Shown piece by piece: positions 57,201 to 61,134 of a stretch of DNA of 64,000 nucleotides (its first letter is position 1; each line of letters begins with the position of its first letter). A program made the position numbers and the translations under genes. The notes beneath the pieces are model-generated. The model ran no database searches. It saw only the letters and a list, made by a program, of their open reading frames with translations, and was not told the DNA's origin. This DNA is from Larus michahellis (Eukaryota > Chordata > Aves > Charadriiformes > Laridae). The stretch covers positions 2,249,806-2,313,805 of the forward strand of contig NC_133929.1 in NCBI RefSeq assembly GCF_964199755.1. Reading direction: 5' to 3'.

Positions 57201-60200
57201 TATTTTCTTGCCTAGTCCTAACTAGGAACACTTTTCTGTTTTCAACATTAACTTTGCAGGTTTTAAGTGATGATAATTGTACTGGGTTTGGCTGGGATGG
57301 TTACTTTTCTTCATAGAAGCTAGTATGGGACTAGGTTTTGGATTGGTGCTGAAAACAGCGTTGATCACACAGGGATGTTTTAGTTACTGCTGCGCAGTGC
57401 TTACACAGCATCAAGGCCTTCTCTGCTCCTCACGCTGCCCTGCCAGTGAGTAGGCTGGAGGTGCACAAGAAGTCGGAAGGGGACACAGCCAGGACAGCTG
57501 ACCCCAACTGACCAAAGGGATATTTCCATACCATATGACATCATGCTCGTCACAGATGGAGTGATTCACTTCACTTGTGTCCTGGTTTGAGCGACACAGG
57601 ATTAATTTCTCTTTCAGTAATTTTACTTTTCAGTAAGGTCTCTTCTCATGCTTGGGAAAATTGCACTTTTAGAAGACTCTAGTGTCTGAATTCGTGAAAA
57701 TATTTACTTCGTAGTCAGCTATGGTATGTGGGTTTCAAGGTCTCAGTGTTTTCGAGCTAGCCAGGTGCACGGACGAGGAGGAGCGAGACCCGGGCGCTTG
57801 ACCCAAGCTGGCCAACAGGATTATTTCATACCATGAACGTCACATTCAATATAAATTAGAAAGTTTGCTGAGGAGTTTTTTCTCTTCTGTGATGGCTGCG
57901 ATCCTGAGAACTTCTTGCCCCAGTGATGGACCCCTGAGGCCTTCCCTTCCTCCTGAAGCTGTAGTGCTCGCAGCGTCCCACATTTGCTGTCCACTGCTGG
58001 GAGTGCACGGCTTCCTGCTGATAGAATTGGCTGAGTATAATCCTTGTATATTTTATATTGGTATCGGGATCAATACTGGCTCTTTAGTATTATTAATGTT
58101 AATTATTTAGTCATATCCTATTAAATCTGTTTATATTTCAACCCTTGCGTGTCTGTTTTTCCCTGCTTCCCCTTCCTGGGTGGGGAGGGGTCATCAGGTG
58201 ATAGAATAATTGTCTAAATGATGATAAATTGTTATGGGTTTCTCAAACCATAACAGACGCTTCCAAAATAAAATATCAGGACTGAAAGGATACAACTTAC
58301 TATCAACATACAGCTAATTCAAATGATTTAACTGAGAATAGTAAGAAACTGGCTTTGTATTAAAATAGATGCATGAAAGAGAAAAAGGTTTCTGATTATT
58401 TTTAATTAGCCAACAACTTTTTTTTTTTAGGTCACAAACAGGAAAAGTTACAAAGAAAAAACAATTAAGTAGATGGAGGTATAAGTTTCTGAATCAATTT
58501 TTTAAAATCTATTTTACTGCCTCGATGCTTTTATATTAAAGTATCTGCAAGAGCAAATGCTCAACTACACAGTTATGCTGGTCCTGCAGAGACTTCAATA
58601 TCCCTTTTGTCTTAATAAGGCAAGTAGCCTCATCGACCAATACAGAAAATTAGGGCCTTCGCAGTCTTCCCCCTAGAACATGCTTTTTGTCAGAAATTTT
58701 GTATCCTCGCAGTCTTCCCCCTAGAACATGCTTTTTGTCAGAAATTTTGTATCCTCTTTTATGAAAATTAACCTTCATGCTATCATACGAGTTACAAGAC
58801 AATACTCTAACAACAAAATCCACTTACGTTTGTGAAAGTAGTAACAACTGCTTAGAATCAAATCATCATCATCAAGAATCACCCCTTTCTAAAAAGATTT
58901 CCCCAAAAAACCTACTTTCTGAGAAACAGAATAACCAAGTTGTAACAGGAAAAAGCAGTCTGATCTTTCAGAGAGAAAACCAGGAGATCAGAATTCTGTA
59001 TCTCTCTGACTTAATACACAATATTGATTATGTGCTTCTATTTCCCTCAGCCTTTATCTAAACTGCCTGAATTGATTATATTGCTAGGTCTTTATGGAAG
59101 TGTACAACTTTAAGACTATTCAAACACTGCCTTCACAAAACAGAGTCTTATTCTTTATTAACTTCCACAAAACGTCAAGAATTTAAAAGAGGAAAGGATT
59201 AGTAGAAAGCCTGTCAAGGTTAGAGAGATTAACTTTCTTTAAAAAAATAAATCATTTAATATTACAGTTTACCTCCTCCTTACAACTGCAATGGCTTCCG
59301 AAATACCTGAAATAATGCAGAAGTCAACTCTCTGGCACTGGAGTTATGAGACAAGGTAAAAATAAACCCAAATTCAGATGGGTTTTCAGGTGAACTTTGA
59401 CCTATACCTTGAAACCCTGTTATTCTCTATACTTACTACAACTTCAGGAATAACATATTTCTAGATGCCAACGTAAGCAATTTAAGCCTTTGAAACCGTT
59501 TCATTTTGGGGAGAATAAGGTACCTGCTTGAGGGCTGTTCCAATACAAGCCTTGCAACCTTTTTATGTTAATCTGCAGACTTCCTAGAGTTAGTTCATTG
59601 TTAAATCCAAAGGTTGTGTTTAGAGCACTTGCTAGTTACATGAACTCTATATAACATTATCTGATTTTTTTTTTTATTTCACAAAATATAAACACAGAAC
59701 TGCTCTGCCTCTAGTGCAAAATTCTTTATATTACTAGCACCGTAGGAATCCCAATTAACCTAACTGGAAAGCAGCTCTGCAGAAAGAGACCTGGGAGTCC
59801 TGGTGGACAACAAGTTGACCATGAGCCAGCAATGTGCCCTCGTGGCCAATGGTCTCCTGGGGTGCATTAAAAAGAGCTTGGCCAGCAGGTCGAGGGAGGT
59901 CATCCTCCCCCTCTACTCTGCTCTGGTGAGGCCGCATCTGGAATACTGTGTCCAGTTCTGGGCCCCCCAGTTCAAGAGGGACAGGGAACTACTGGAGAAG
60001 GTACAGCGGAGGGCTACCAAGATGATCAAGGGACTGGAGCACCTCTCTTATGAGGAAAGGCTGAGAGCCCTGGGTCTGTTTAGCCTGGAGAAGACTGAGA
60101 GGGGACCTCATCAATGCTTATAAATATCTAAAGGGCAGGTGTCAAGAGCATGGGGACAGACTCTTCTCAGTGGTGCCCAGCGACAGGACAAGGGGCAACG

Positions 60201-61134
60201 GGCACAAGCTGGAACACAGGAAATTCCATCTCAACAGGAGGAAAAACTTCTTTACTTTGAGGGTGGCAGAGCCCTGGAACAGGCTGCCCAGAGAGGTGGT
60301 GGAGTCTCCTTCTCTGGAGATACTCAAAACCCGTCTGGATGCATTCCTGTCCAACCTGCTCTGGGTGAAGCTGCTTTAGTAGGGGGATTGGACTAGATGA
60401 TCTCCAAAGGTCCCTTCCAACCCCTACTATTCTGTGATAAGTATAATGAAAACCTTAATGAAGGCTTGCAGTTTCTTTTTTCAATAGTCTCTTCTCCCCG
60501 AGCATAACCTAATTAAAAACTTCTATGACACTTCCACAGGAGTTTGACGCACGCTTCCCACTGAGAAAAGGAGGGGGCCCGACGCCGCGCTTCCCGCTGC
60601 GGCGCCCCCCCTTCCCGCGAGGGAAGCGCCCAGGGATAGCGGGCGTCCGGCGGGGCGCGGAAGCGCTGCTACTCACTGGTTCGTGGGGGGAGCGTTGAGC
60701 GGGATGGCCACCTCCTCCTCTTCATACTCCGGCCCATCCAACGAGTCGCCTTCGTCCACGGTTCCCAGCCCCCCCGCCAAGGAAGGTGGCTGTGGCGGCG
60801 GGGGAAAAGCGACAGTGCTGGGTTCGGGTGGGGGCAGCAGCCCTCCGGACATCTCCTGGCCCTGGCCAGTTGTTGTCACGGCGCCACCGCCTCCAGACAC
60901 CAGAGGGGCAGGCCCCGAGCCTAGCGACAGGAACCCCAGCGCCGAGCACAAAGCCGGACCGCCAGCGCCCGGGGCGTCCCCGCCGGAGCCCACCAGGAAG
61001 GAGCCCTGCGGCCCTAGCTCCTTGCCACGGCATAAGGTGGGGTAGTGCTCCGACTCAGCTCCGCCAACGGCTCTCACCATCCCGGCGGAGGTAACCGAGC
61101 CGCCCTCCTCAGCCCCGGCTTCGGCCGCCATCAT
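114..61134 (-). CDS. RASA1: RASA1 (p120 RasGAP), coding exons 1-20, gene continues left of window
   Basis: Ras GTPase-activating protein 1 binds phosphotyrosine receptors and adaptors through SH2-SH3-SH2 and switches Ras off by speeding GTP hydrolysis at the membrane. Coding exons on the minus strand: 60677-61134, 54728-54877, 45756-45891, 44891-44961, 41349-41466, 40276-40307, 38420-38472, 37537-37687, 28366-28444, 25802-25922, 23663-23819, 21275-21362, 19034-19111, 15092-15249, 14720-14796, 7842-8014, 7530-7689, 7213-7355, 6348-6463, 114-200. They sum to 2606 nt and stay in frame. All junctions are GT-AG except the exon 3 donor (GA). Order: Gly/Pro-rich N terminus, SH2 (Arg about residue 180), SH3, SH2 (Arg about 349), PH, C2, RasGAP with arginine finger about residue 761. 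These sit about 28 residues before the human positions as I recall them (207, 377, 789), because the N terminus is shorter. The last exons and stop codon are outside the window. Confidence 0.98.
201..761. other. Intron 19 sequence, no feature
   Basis: AT-rich intron between exon 20 and the ERV. Only a T run near 471-476 and an A run near 511-520. The rest of intron 19 (4707-5141 and 6173-6347) is likewise plain. Confidence 0.7.
762..1361 (-). repeat. 3' LTR of the minus-strand ERV
   Basis: On the plus strand it begins TGTGGTGGGTTGACCCCGG and ends CCAGTACA, so in element sense it starts TGTACTGG and ends CCACCACA, as in the other TGTACTGG-type LTRs of this window. Shares long stretches with 4051-4706, such as the cattcat...cccatcagcaggca block. 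Confidence 0.88.
1965..2570 (-). pseudogene. Decayed ERV protease and reverse-transcriptase remnant
   Basis: Minus-strand frame 2334-2570 has an aspartic-protease pattern: a VDMGAQ motif in place of D-T/S-GA near the start, and an LGID motif near the end. Further along (about 2180 to 1965) the translation matches the N-terminal reverse-transcriptase region, including a TVDY..LNE motif. Stops and frameshifts separate the parts, and the catalytic part of the polymerase is missing. Non-functional. Confidence 0.75.
4025..4042 (-). other. Retroviral primer-binding site
   Basis: Reads TGGCACCCAATGTGGGGC in element sense, eight bases downstream of the 5' LTR. It resembles the lysine-tRNA-type site (TGGCGCCCAACGTGGGGC) with two changes. 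The same site appears at 42807-42824. Confidence 0.75.
4051..4706 (-). repeat. 5' LTR of the minus-strand ERV
   Basis: Plus-strand sequence starts TTTGGTGGGTTGACCCCGG and ends GACCCAGTACA. Similar to 762-1361 but with clear differences, suggesting an old insertion or recombination between related copies. The edge next to the primer-binding site is set by comparison with the element at 42094. Confidence 0.85.
5142..6172 (+). mobile_element. Solo LTR, TGTATTGG-type
   Basis: Starts TGTATTGGATTTGCATGGC and ends TTAACCCACCACA; about 1.03 kb, no internal retroviral sequence on either side. Contains AATAAA followed by AATTTCCCTGAGTC near the 3' end and a GGAGGGGGAGTGATAGAGCAG block shared with 43651-44120. 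Inside it, a motif of the type CTGCAGCC(C/T)GTGGAGGACCC is repeated several times (5465-5720). No clear target duplication. Antisense to RASA1. Confidence 0.85.
6348..6463 (-). CDS. RASA1: RASA1 exon 19: RasGAP domain
   Basis: Encodes [20 protein letters not shown] and [19 protein letters not shown]. Acceptor TTTTAG, donor GTAAGT; 116 nt, phase 0 in, phase 2 out. Confidence 0.97.
6464..7212. other. Intron 18, no feature
   Basis: 749 bp of AT-rich intron with a short C-rich run at 6774-6787. No repeat or gene seen. Confidence 0.7.
7213..7355 (-). CDS. RASA1: RASA1 exon 18: RasGAP arginine finger
   Basis: Encodes [38 protein letters not shown] and [10 protein letters not shown]. The Arg in LFRATTLAS (about residue 761 here, human R789 as I recall) is the catalytic arginine finger that completes the Ras active site, and it is intact. 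Acceptor TTTCAG, donor GTGATA; 143 nt. Confidence 0.98.
7530..7689 (-). CDS. RASA1: RASA1 exon 17: RasGAP domain start
   Basis: Encodes [40 protein letters not shown] and [13 protein letters not shown], the first helices of the GAP module. Acceptor TTTCAG, donor GTACTG; 160 nt, phase 1 out. Confidence 0.98.
7842..8014 (-). CDS. RASA1: RASA1 exon 16: C2 end and linker to GAP domain
   Basis: Encodes [20 protein letters not shown], then [20 protein letters not shown] and [16 protein letters not shown]. Acceptor CTAAAG. Donor GTATTA is weak at +4 to +6. 173 nt, phase 1 in, phase 0 out. Confidence 0.97.
8015..10599. other. Intron 15, left part, no feature
   Basis: AT-rich unique sequence up to the CR1 at 10600. 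C-rich patches at 8286-8305 and 10011-10024. Short open frames here show no domain or conservation signal that I recognise. Confidence 0.65.
10600..11650 (+). mobile_element. CR1 LINE fragment with shuffled segment order
   Basis: The 3' part of CR1 ORF2, with FANDTKLSG (degenerate FADD box of the reverse transcriptase), [15 protein letters not shown], and the standard tail ending CCATTCTATGATT. The first about 95 bases are a late segment ([20 protein letters not shown]) fused directly in front of an earlier one ([12 protein letters not shown]); the late segment then appears again in its normal place. Frame open for about 248 codons (10638-11384), then shifted. 5' truncated, antisense to RASA1. 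Confidence 0.9.
11651..12129. other. Intron 15 between CR1 and LTR
   Basis: AT-rich, no feature seen. Confidence 0.65.
12130..12789 (+). mobile_element. Solo LTR with 6-bp target duplication AATGCT
   Basis: Starts TGTACTGGGTCTGGCTGGG, ends GTCAACCCACCACA, flanked by AATGCT at 12124-12129 and 12790-12795. 660 bp. Near-identical to 28702-29280 but with about 81 extra AT-rich bases (about 12593-12676) bounded by a direct repeat of TGCTTTTCTTTATTAAACT. AATAAA is at 12531-12536. No internal retroviral genes, so a solo LTR left by recombination. Confidence 0.9.
12796..14719. other. Intron 15, right part
   Basis: Unique intron with a C-run and G-run pair (13120-13156), a G/T-rich tract at 13983-14050 and the poly-T at 14427. 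The 171-codon minus frame at 13677-14192 crosses the low-complexity tract and has no family signal, so I do not call it. Confidence 0.65.
14427..14446. repeat. Poly-T run of 20
   Basis: Simple T run, 274 nt to the left of RASA1 exon 15 (intron 15). Nearby 13983-14050 is also G/T-rich low-complexity sequence. Confidence 0.9.
14720..14796 (-). CDS. RASA1: RASA1 exon 15: C2 domain
   Basis: Encodes [20 protein letters not shown] then KDPDI. Acceptor CCCTAG, donor GTAAGT; 77 nt, phase 2 in, phase 1 out. Human has LPPD where this copy has LSSD, as I recall. Confidence 0.97.
15092..15249 (-). CDS. RASA1: RASA1 exon 14: C2 domain, first part
   Basis: Encodes [40 protein letters not shown] and [13 protein letters not shown], the C2 fold with the NPVW(S/N)E signature. 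Acceptor TCTTTAG, donor GTAAGT; 158 nt, phase 0 in, phase 2 out. Confidence 0.97.
15648..16299 (+). mobile_element. CR1 LINE 3' fragment
   Basis: Starts GGCTCAATAGGAGTCAGCAG and ends CTGAAATGTTCTATTCTGTTC. Encodes the C-terminal end of CR1 ORF2 ([20 protein letters not shown] region) and the 3' UTR. Shares with 33065-33652 both near-identity and a same frame-breaking stretch (AAGGTAAGATTGCATCC), so both come from one subfamily. Heavily 5' truncated; antisense to RASA1. Confidence 0.9.
16300..17699. other. Intron 13 between two CR1 copies
   Basis: AT-rich, unique, no gene or repeat that I recognise. Confidence 0.65.
17700..19020 (+). mobile_element. CR1 LINE fragment, 400-codon RT frame with active-site deletion
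   Basis: Open frame 17730-18932 covers the CR1 reverse transcriptase from VMEQIIL through [27 protein letters not shown] and [10 protein letters not shown] to the C terminus. The catalytic FADDTKLGG box is cut to FADEDREAL by an in-frame deletion, so the enzyme would be dead. The element ends GATTCTATGATTCTATGATC at 19020, 13 bases from the RASA1 exon 13 donor. Antisense to RASA1; this open frame is not a host gene. Confidence 0.93.
19034..19111 (-). CDS. RASA1: RASA1 exon 13: PH C-terminal helix and linker
   Basis: Encodes [20 protein letters not shown] and NKRLRQ. The DWMK Trp is the conserved Trp of the PH C-terminal helix. Acceptor TCTTAG. Donor is GTGAAG, weaker than consensus, and only 13 intron bases separate the exon from the 3' end of an antisense CR1 LINE. 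78 nt, phase 0 both sides, so skipping would stay in frame. Confidence 0.96.
19112..21274. other. Intron 12, no mobile element recognised
   Basis: 2.16 kb, AT-rich. Contains a small hairpin-like AGGACAG...CTGTCCT at about 20480-20503 followed by a repeat of GATATTCTGCCT. Confidence 0.65.
21275..21362 (-). CDS. RASA1: RASA1 exon 12: PH domain
   Basis: Encodes [20 protein letters not shown] then AGETPEQSQ. Acceptor TTTTTAAG, donor GTGAGA; ends in phase 0. SQ replaces AE of the mammalian protein as I recall it, just before the conserved DWMK of exon 13. Confidence 0.97.
21363..23662. other. Intron 11, left and right parts, no feature
   Basis: 2.3 kb of AT-rich intron, free of CR1 and LTR sequence as far as I can see. 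Confidence 0.65.
23663..23819 (-). CDS. RASA1: RASA1 exon 11: PH domain
   Basis: Encodes [36 protein letters not shown] and [15 protein letters not shown]. The RWKNLYFIL strand is typical of PH domains. Acceptor TTACAG, donor GTGGGA; 157 nt, phase 1 in, phase 2 out. Confidence 0.97.
23820..25801. other. Intron 10, no feature
   Basis: 2.0 kb AT-rich intron; short A and T runs near 24380 and 25100-25122 only. Confidence 0.65.
25802..25922 (-). CDS. RASA1: RASA1 exon 10: SH2-PH linker and PH start
   Basis: Encodes [30 protein letters not shown] and KKGYLLKK, the first PH-domain strand. Acceptor TACCAG, donor GTGAGT. The exon ends in a run of seven A, so this edge is prone to sequencing slips. 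With exon 11 the split codon reads AGT (Ser), where I recall Gly in mammals. Confidence 0.95.
25923..28365. other. Intron 9, no mobile element recognised
   Basis: 2.4 kb. Holds a short inverted repeat ACAGGGCA...TGCCCTGT at about 27911-27942. Otherwise plain AT-rich intron. Confidence 0.65.
28366..28444 (-). CDS. RASA1: RASA1 exon 9: end of C-terminal SH2
   Basis: Encodes [20 protein letters not shown] and KDPVPVQ, the last helix and strand of the second SH2. Acceptor GAACAG, donor GTAAAA. 79 nt, ends in phase 0. A solo LTR starts about 260 nt to the right in the upstream intron. Confidence 0.97.
28702..29280 (+). mobile_element. Solo LTR, twin of 12130-12789
   Basis: Starts TGTACTGGGTCTGGCTGGG, ends GTCAACCCACCACA; 579 bp. 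The two antisense open frames inside are identical in sequence to those in the twin, so divergence is very low. Left flank AAATGCT is the same as at the twin; right flank ATGCCA does not give a clean 6-bp duplication (AATGC/AATGC is possible if one base is shared). Antisense to RASA1. Confidence 0.88.
29281..31009. other. Intron 8 between LTR and CR1, no feature
   Basis: AT-rich unique sequence. The rest of intron 8 holds the LTR at 28702, the CR1 at 31010, the 5S-CR1 chimera and the LTR at 34690. Confidence 0.65.
31010..33652 (+). mobile_element. CR1 LINE, about 2.6 kb, decayed EN and RT domains
   Basis: Starts in the endonuclease (TRETWWNES-like region near 31030, [18 protein letters not shown] after it), passes the domain with LSDHEM-type sequence (about 31580), then the RT with [19 protein letters not shown] (about 32250), SGVPQ and [16 protein letters not shown], and ends CAACTGGAACTATTC. 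Many stops and frameshifts. After SLEG about 100 bases between the FADD box and the HLG motif are deleted. Longest CR1 copy in the window; antisense to RASA1. Confidence 0.9.
33653..33706. repeat. CAA-rich low-complexity tract
   Basis: AACAACAACAACAACAAAG and related CAAA repeats between the CR1 ending at 33652 and the 5S-CR1 chimera. Confidence 0.8.
33736..34181 (-). mobile_element. CR1 tail of a 5S-CR1 chimera
   Basis: In minus sense runs from CCAGCAAAGGACCATGAAG through [20 protein letters not shown] and ends CTATTCTGTGAATA. It lacks all 5' CR1 sequence; directly upstream, with no gap, sits a full-length 5S-like sequence. A run of about 16 A on the plus strand (33919-33934) interrupts it. 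Same orientation as RASA1. Confidence 0.85.
34182..34307 (-). pseudogene. 5S rRNA-derived sequence fused to CR1 tail
   Basis: In minus sense it reads GCCTGTGGCAACACCATCC, then CAGAAGCTAAGCAGCATTGG, AGTTAGTACTTGGATGGGAG, ACTGCTTGGGAATACTGAG and GTGTTGTAGGCTT. This matches vertebrate 5S rRNA from first to last base with about a fifth of positions changed; A-box and C-box regions of the internal pol III promoter are still recognisable. The 3' end meets CR1 sequence exactly at GGCTT. Too diverged to be a working 5S gene. GTAAGT at 34310-34315 and 33726-33731 could be a target duplication. Confidence 0.85.
34308..34689. other. Intron 8 between 5S-CR1 chimera and LTR
   Basis: No gene or repeat recognised. 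Confidence 0.6.
34690..35411 (+). mobile_element. Solo LTR, TGTCCTGG-type, with 5-bp duplication CAACA
   Basis: Starts TGTCCTGGTTTGAGG, ends GGCCAAAGCCATGACA, flanked by CAACA at 34685-34689 and 35412-35416. 722 bp. A TATA-like AGTATAAAAGC is at about 35024 and ATTAAA-type signals near 35285. The 5-bp duplication fits an ERVL-like integrase. Related to 57578-58255. Antisense to RASA1. Confidence 0.9.
35417..37536. other. Intron 8, right end, no feature
   Basis: 2.1 kb AT-rich intron before exon 8. Nothing recognised. Confidence 0.65.
37537..37687 (-). CDS. RASA1: RASA1 exon 8: C-terminal SH2 core
   Basis: Encodes [20 protein letters not shown] then [19 protein letters not shown]. The Arg of FLVRPS is the phosphotyrosine-binding residue (human R377 as I recall). 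Acceptor TTTCAG, donor GTAAGT; 151 nt, phases 1 and 2. Confidence 0.98.
37688..38419. other. Intron 7, no feature
   Basis: 0.73 kb AT-rich intron with an A run at about 37978-37987. Confidence 0.7.
38420..38472 (-). CDS. RASA1: RASA1 exon 7: start of C-terminal SH2
   Basis: A 53-nt exon encoding (I)[17 protein letters not shown], the opening WFHG motif and first helix of the second SH2 domain. Acceptor TTTAAG, donor GTACTT. Phase 2 in, phase 1 out. Confidence 0.97.
38473..40275. other. Intron 6, no mobile element recognised
   Basis: 1.8 kb, with a GT-rich stretch at 39180-39220 and A runs at 39414-39424 and 39541-39552. Confidence 0.65.
40276..40307 (-). CDS. RASA1: RASA1 exon 6: 32-nt linker exon
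   Basis: A very short exon encoding [10 protein letters not shown] plus two bases of the next Ile codon; it links SH3 to the second SH2. Acceptor TATTAG, donor GTAAGG. Identified by the conserved peptide between EEV (exon 5) and WFHGKIS (exon 7); both phases fit exactly. Confidence 0.96.
40308..41348. other. Intron 5, no feature
   Basis: 1.04 kb with a small ACACACAC-ATAT tract near 41274-41288. Confidence 0.7.
41349..41466 (-). CDS. RASA1: RASA1 exon 5: SH3 core
   Basis: Encodes [20 protein letters not shown] and then [19 protein letters not shown], the body of the SH3 domain with the ED-GWMW surface. Acceptor CTTCAG, donor GTAAGT; 118 nt ending in phase 0. Very close to the mammalian protein: I recall only one change (ATNLR for VTNLR). 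Confidence 0.98.
41467..42093. other. Intron 4, left of ERV, no feature
   Basis: AT-rich intron. A short ATTACAGAAT-type repeat at 41937-41968. Right of the ERV block, 44121-44890 is also plain, with an A-rich tract at 44690-44742. Confidence 0.65.
42094..42798 (+). mobile_element. 5' LTR of a composite ERV, with captured CR1 piece
   Basis: Starts TGTACTGGTTTTGGCTGG and ends ACACAACA, followed eight bases later by a primer-binding site. Compared with the related LTR at 57278, the segment around GTTTTAGTTACTGCTG is replaced by about 127 bases of CR1 (42212-42338). Contains CATACCATATGACATTGTGCTCA, shared with the other LTRs of this family here. Antisense to RASA1. Confidence 0.85.
42212..42338 (+). 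mobile_element. Internal CR1 fragment inside an LTR
   Basis: Translates as [20 protein letters not shown] then [20 protein letters not shown], the C-terminal part of CR1 ORF2. Both ends are internal to CR1 and there is no CR1 3' tail, so this is not a normal CR1 insertion; it looks like a template switch into the retroviral copy. Confidence 0.85.
42807..42824 (+). other. Retroviral primer-binding site
   Basis: TGGCACCCAACATGGGGC, close to the lysine-tRNA-type site, eight bases after the LTR end. Marks 42094-42798 as a 5' LTR. Confidence 0.75.
42825..43650 (+). mobile_element. Non-coding retroviral leader and unplaced ERV sequence
   Basis: The first part (to about 43035) resembles the leader next to the primer-binding site of the 762-4706 element, for example AACAGTTGCTGGTCACGATATTG. 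The rest holds CTCGAGGTTGAGAAACCCC-type sequence of retroviral look that I cannot assign. No open gene. gag, pol and env are absent. Confidence 0.55.
43651..44120 (+). mobile_element. Truncated LTR of the 5142-6172 family
   Basis: From GAAGAACTGCAGCCTGTGGG to GGCACCTGGCACCCAG it follows the second half of the LTR at 5142-6172, stopping about 22 bases before that family's end. Joined at its left to the other family's interior, so the block is a recombinant or nested insertion. Confidence 0.8.
44891..44961 (-). CDS. RASA1: RASA1 exon 4: SH2-SH3 linker and SH3 start
   Basis: A 71-nt exon encoding [20 protein letters not shown] and DEI, where ALPYTKV-like sequence is the first SH3 strand. Acceptor TTGTAG, donor GTATGT. 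It begins in phase 0 and ends in phase 2, so it joins exon 5 to make the Ser codon of SFLKGD. Confidence 0.97.
44962..45755. other. Intron 3, no repeat recognised
   Basis: 0.79 kb. Its 5' end (45755 downward in minus sense) reads GAAAGT instead of GT. A G-run sits at 45343-45352. Confidence 0.7.
45756..45891 (-). CDS. RASA1: RASA1 exon 3: N-terminal SH2, second half
   Basis: Encodes [15 protein letters not shown], then [19 protein letters not shown] and PVAPPE, completing the first SH2. Acceptor AACAG is normal. At the homology-defined end (GAG) the intron begins GAAAGT instead of GT. An in-frame GT lies 15 nt inside the exon (CCA|GTAGCA) and would delete five residues, VAPPE. A GT four bases downstream would shift the frame. 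The exon is certain; the exact 3' edge is not. Confidence 0.9.
46060..46092. repeat. CT and AT/AC microsatellite
   Basis: (CT)6-7 followed by (AT)4-5 and ACATACATAC, directly left of the CR1 at 46210 in intron 2. Confidence 0.85.
46210..48523 (+). mobile_element. CR1 LINE, about 2.3 kb, with RT-core deletion
   Basis: Starts just before the endonuclease ([20 protein letters not shown] at about 46335), then [91 protein letters not shown] and [18 protein letters not shown]. At about 48047 it jumps from DVVYL to [15 protein letters not shown], deleting the catalytic RT core. Ends GATTCTATGATTCTATGAA. Least decayed endonuclease in the window. Antisense to RASA1. Confidence 0.93.
48524..49545. other. 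Intron 2 between two CR1 copies
   Basis: AT-rich intron with G/T-rich low-complexity at 48913-48960. No gene seen. Confidence 0.65.
49546..51043 (-). mobile_element. CR1 LINE, about 1.5 kb, RT to 3' end
   Basis: Minus-strand copy with [17 protein letters not shown] at the 5' end, [45 protein letters not shown], a frameshift near 50585, then [29 protein letters not shown] and the standard tail ATTCTATGATCC at the plus-strand left edge. The FADD box is intact, but frameshifts break the protein. One of the two CR1 pieces lying in the same sense as RASA1. Confidence 0.92.
51044..52330. other. Intron 2 between two CR1 copies, second gap
   Basis: AT-rich unique sequence, no feature. The remaining gap 53656-54727 is also plain. 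Confidence 0.65.
52331..53655 (+). mobile_element. CR1 LINE, 330-codon RT frame
   Basis: Open frame 52340-53332 runs from MMEQLVL through [58 protein letters not shown] and FADDTKLGG to SLEKTERG, where a frameshift ends it (CCTCATCAATGC). The rest continues in another frame (53379-53705 region) to TTCTGTGATTCTG. Same frameshift as in 59758-60440, so the two are close relatives. Antisense to RASA1. Confidence 0.93.
54728..54877 (-). CDS. RASA1: RASA1 exon 2: N-terminal SH2, first half
   Basis: Encodes [17 protein letters not shown] followed by [14 protein letters not shown], the start of the first SH2 domain with its phosphotyrosine-binding Arg in the LIRES strand. Acceptor TTTTTTAG, donor GTGAGA; 150 nt, phase fits exons 1 and 3. 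The last stretch reads [10 protein letters not shown], one residue shorter than the human form as I recall it. Upstream in the intron, the acceptor is fed by the 15-base tandem array. Confidence 0.97.
54901..55123. repeat. 15-bp tandem array (about 15 copies) beside exon 2 acceptor
   Basis: Unit TCAGAATTTAAGGTG on the plus strand, repeated about 15 times with no differences I can see except in the last partial unit. In the RASA1 sense it reads CACCTTAAATTCTGA, so every junction makes CTGAC, a perfect match to the branch-point consensus CTRAY. The nearest branch A is 24 nt from exon 2 and the copies continue every 15 nt to about -234. Since 15 is a multiple of 3, the array opens long reading frames that are not genes. 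Confidence 0.95.
55124..56246. other. Intron 1 near exon 2, right of tandem array
   Basis: No repeat or gene recognised. The short gap 56803-57277 is likewise plain. Confidence 0.65.
56247..56802 (-). mobile_element. Solo LTR of the TGTACTGG group, minus orientation
   Basis: Plus-strand left end TGTGGTAGGTCAACCCCAG and right end CCAGTCAGTCCCAGGAT correspond to the ends of 762-1361. Contains the shared TATGGAATATCCCTTTGG motif and a run of 16 or so pyrimidines near 56532. Weathered; right edge approximate. Same sense as RASA1. Confidence 0.8.
57278..57549 (+). mobile_element. Truncated LTR of the TGTACTGG group
   Basis: Starts TGTACTGGGTTTGGCTGGG and follows the LTR at 42094 to CATACCATATGACATCATGCTC, where it breaks off. 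It shows the state of that LTR without the CR1 piece. Confidence 0.8.
57578..58255 (+). mobile_element. Solo LTR, TGTCCTGG-type
   Basis: Starts TGTCCTGGTTTGAGC and ends CTCAAACCATAACA; shares TTTCAGTAATTTTACTTTTC-like and TCTCTTCT blocks with 34690-35411 and the same layout, but a different 3' end. No clean target duplication. Antisense to RASA1. Confidence 0.8.
58256..59757. other. Intron 1, middle
   Basis: AT-rich intron holding the 48-bp tandem duplication at 58661. From 59052 rightwards it belongs to the left inverted arm. Confidence 0.7.
58661..58756. repeat. Perfect 48-bp tandem duplication
   Basis: The unit beginning GCAGTCTTCCCCCTAGAAC and ending TTTTGTATCCTC occurs twice with no difference, in intron 1. 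Likely a recent slip or repair duplication. Confidence 0.95.
59758..60440 (+). mobile_element. CR1 LINE 3' fragment in left inverted arm
   Basis: Starts AACTGGAAAGCAGCTCTGCAG, encodes the C-terminal ORF2 region ([51 protein letters not shown]), has the same TERGPHQCL frameshift as 52331-53655, and ends CTACTATTCTGTGATAA. Lies in intron 1 about 240 nt from the exon 1 donor; antisense to RASA1. Confidence 0.92.
60677..61134 (-). CDS. RASA1: RASA1 exon 1: start codon and Gly/Pro-rich N terminus
   Basis: Two adjacent ATGs (61134 and 61131) give the MMAAEAG start known for RASA1. The second has A at -3 and G at +4, so it is the stronger Kozak context. No in-frame ATG lies upstream; the frame runs open back to a GTG at 61146. 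The segment is low-complexity Gly/Ala/Pro, then becomes conserved at [19 protein letters not shown]. The exon ends ...AACCA before GTGAGT, splitting a Gln codon (phase 2). This exon lies inside the left arm of the large inverted repeat and has a second copy at 61918-62375. Confidence 0.97.
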
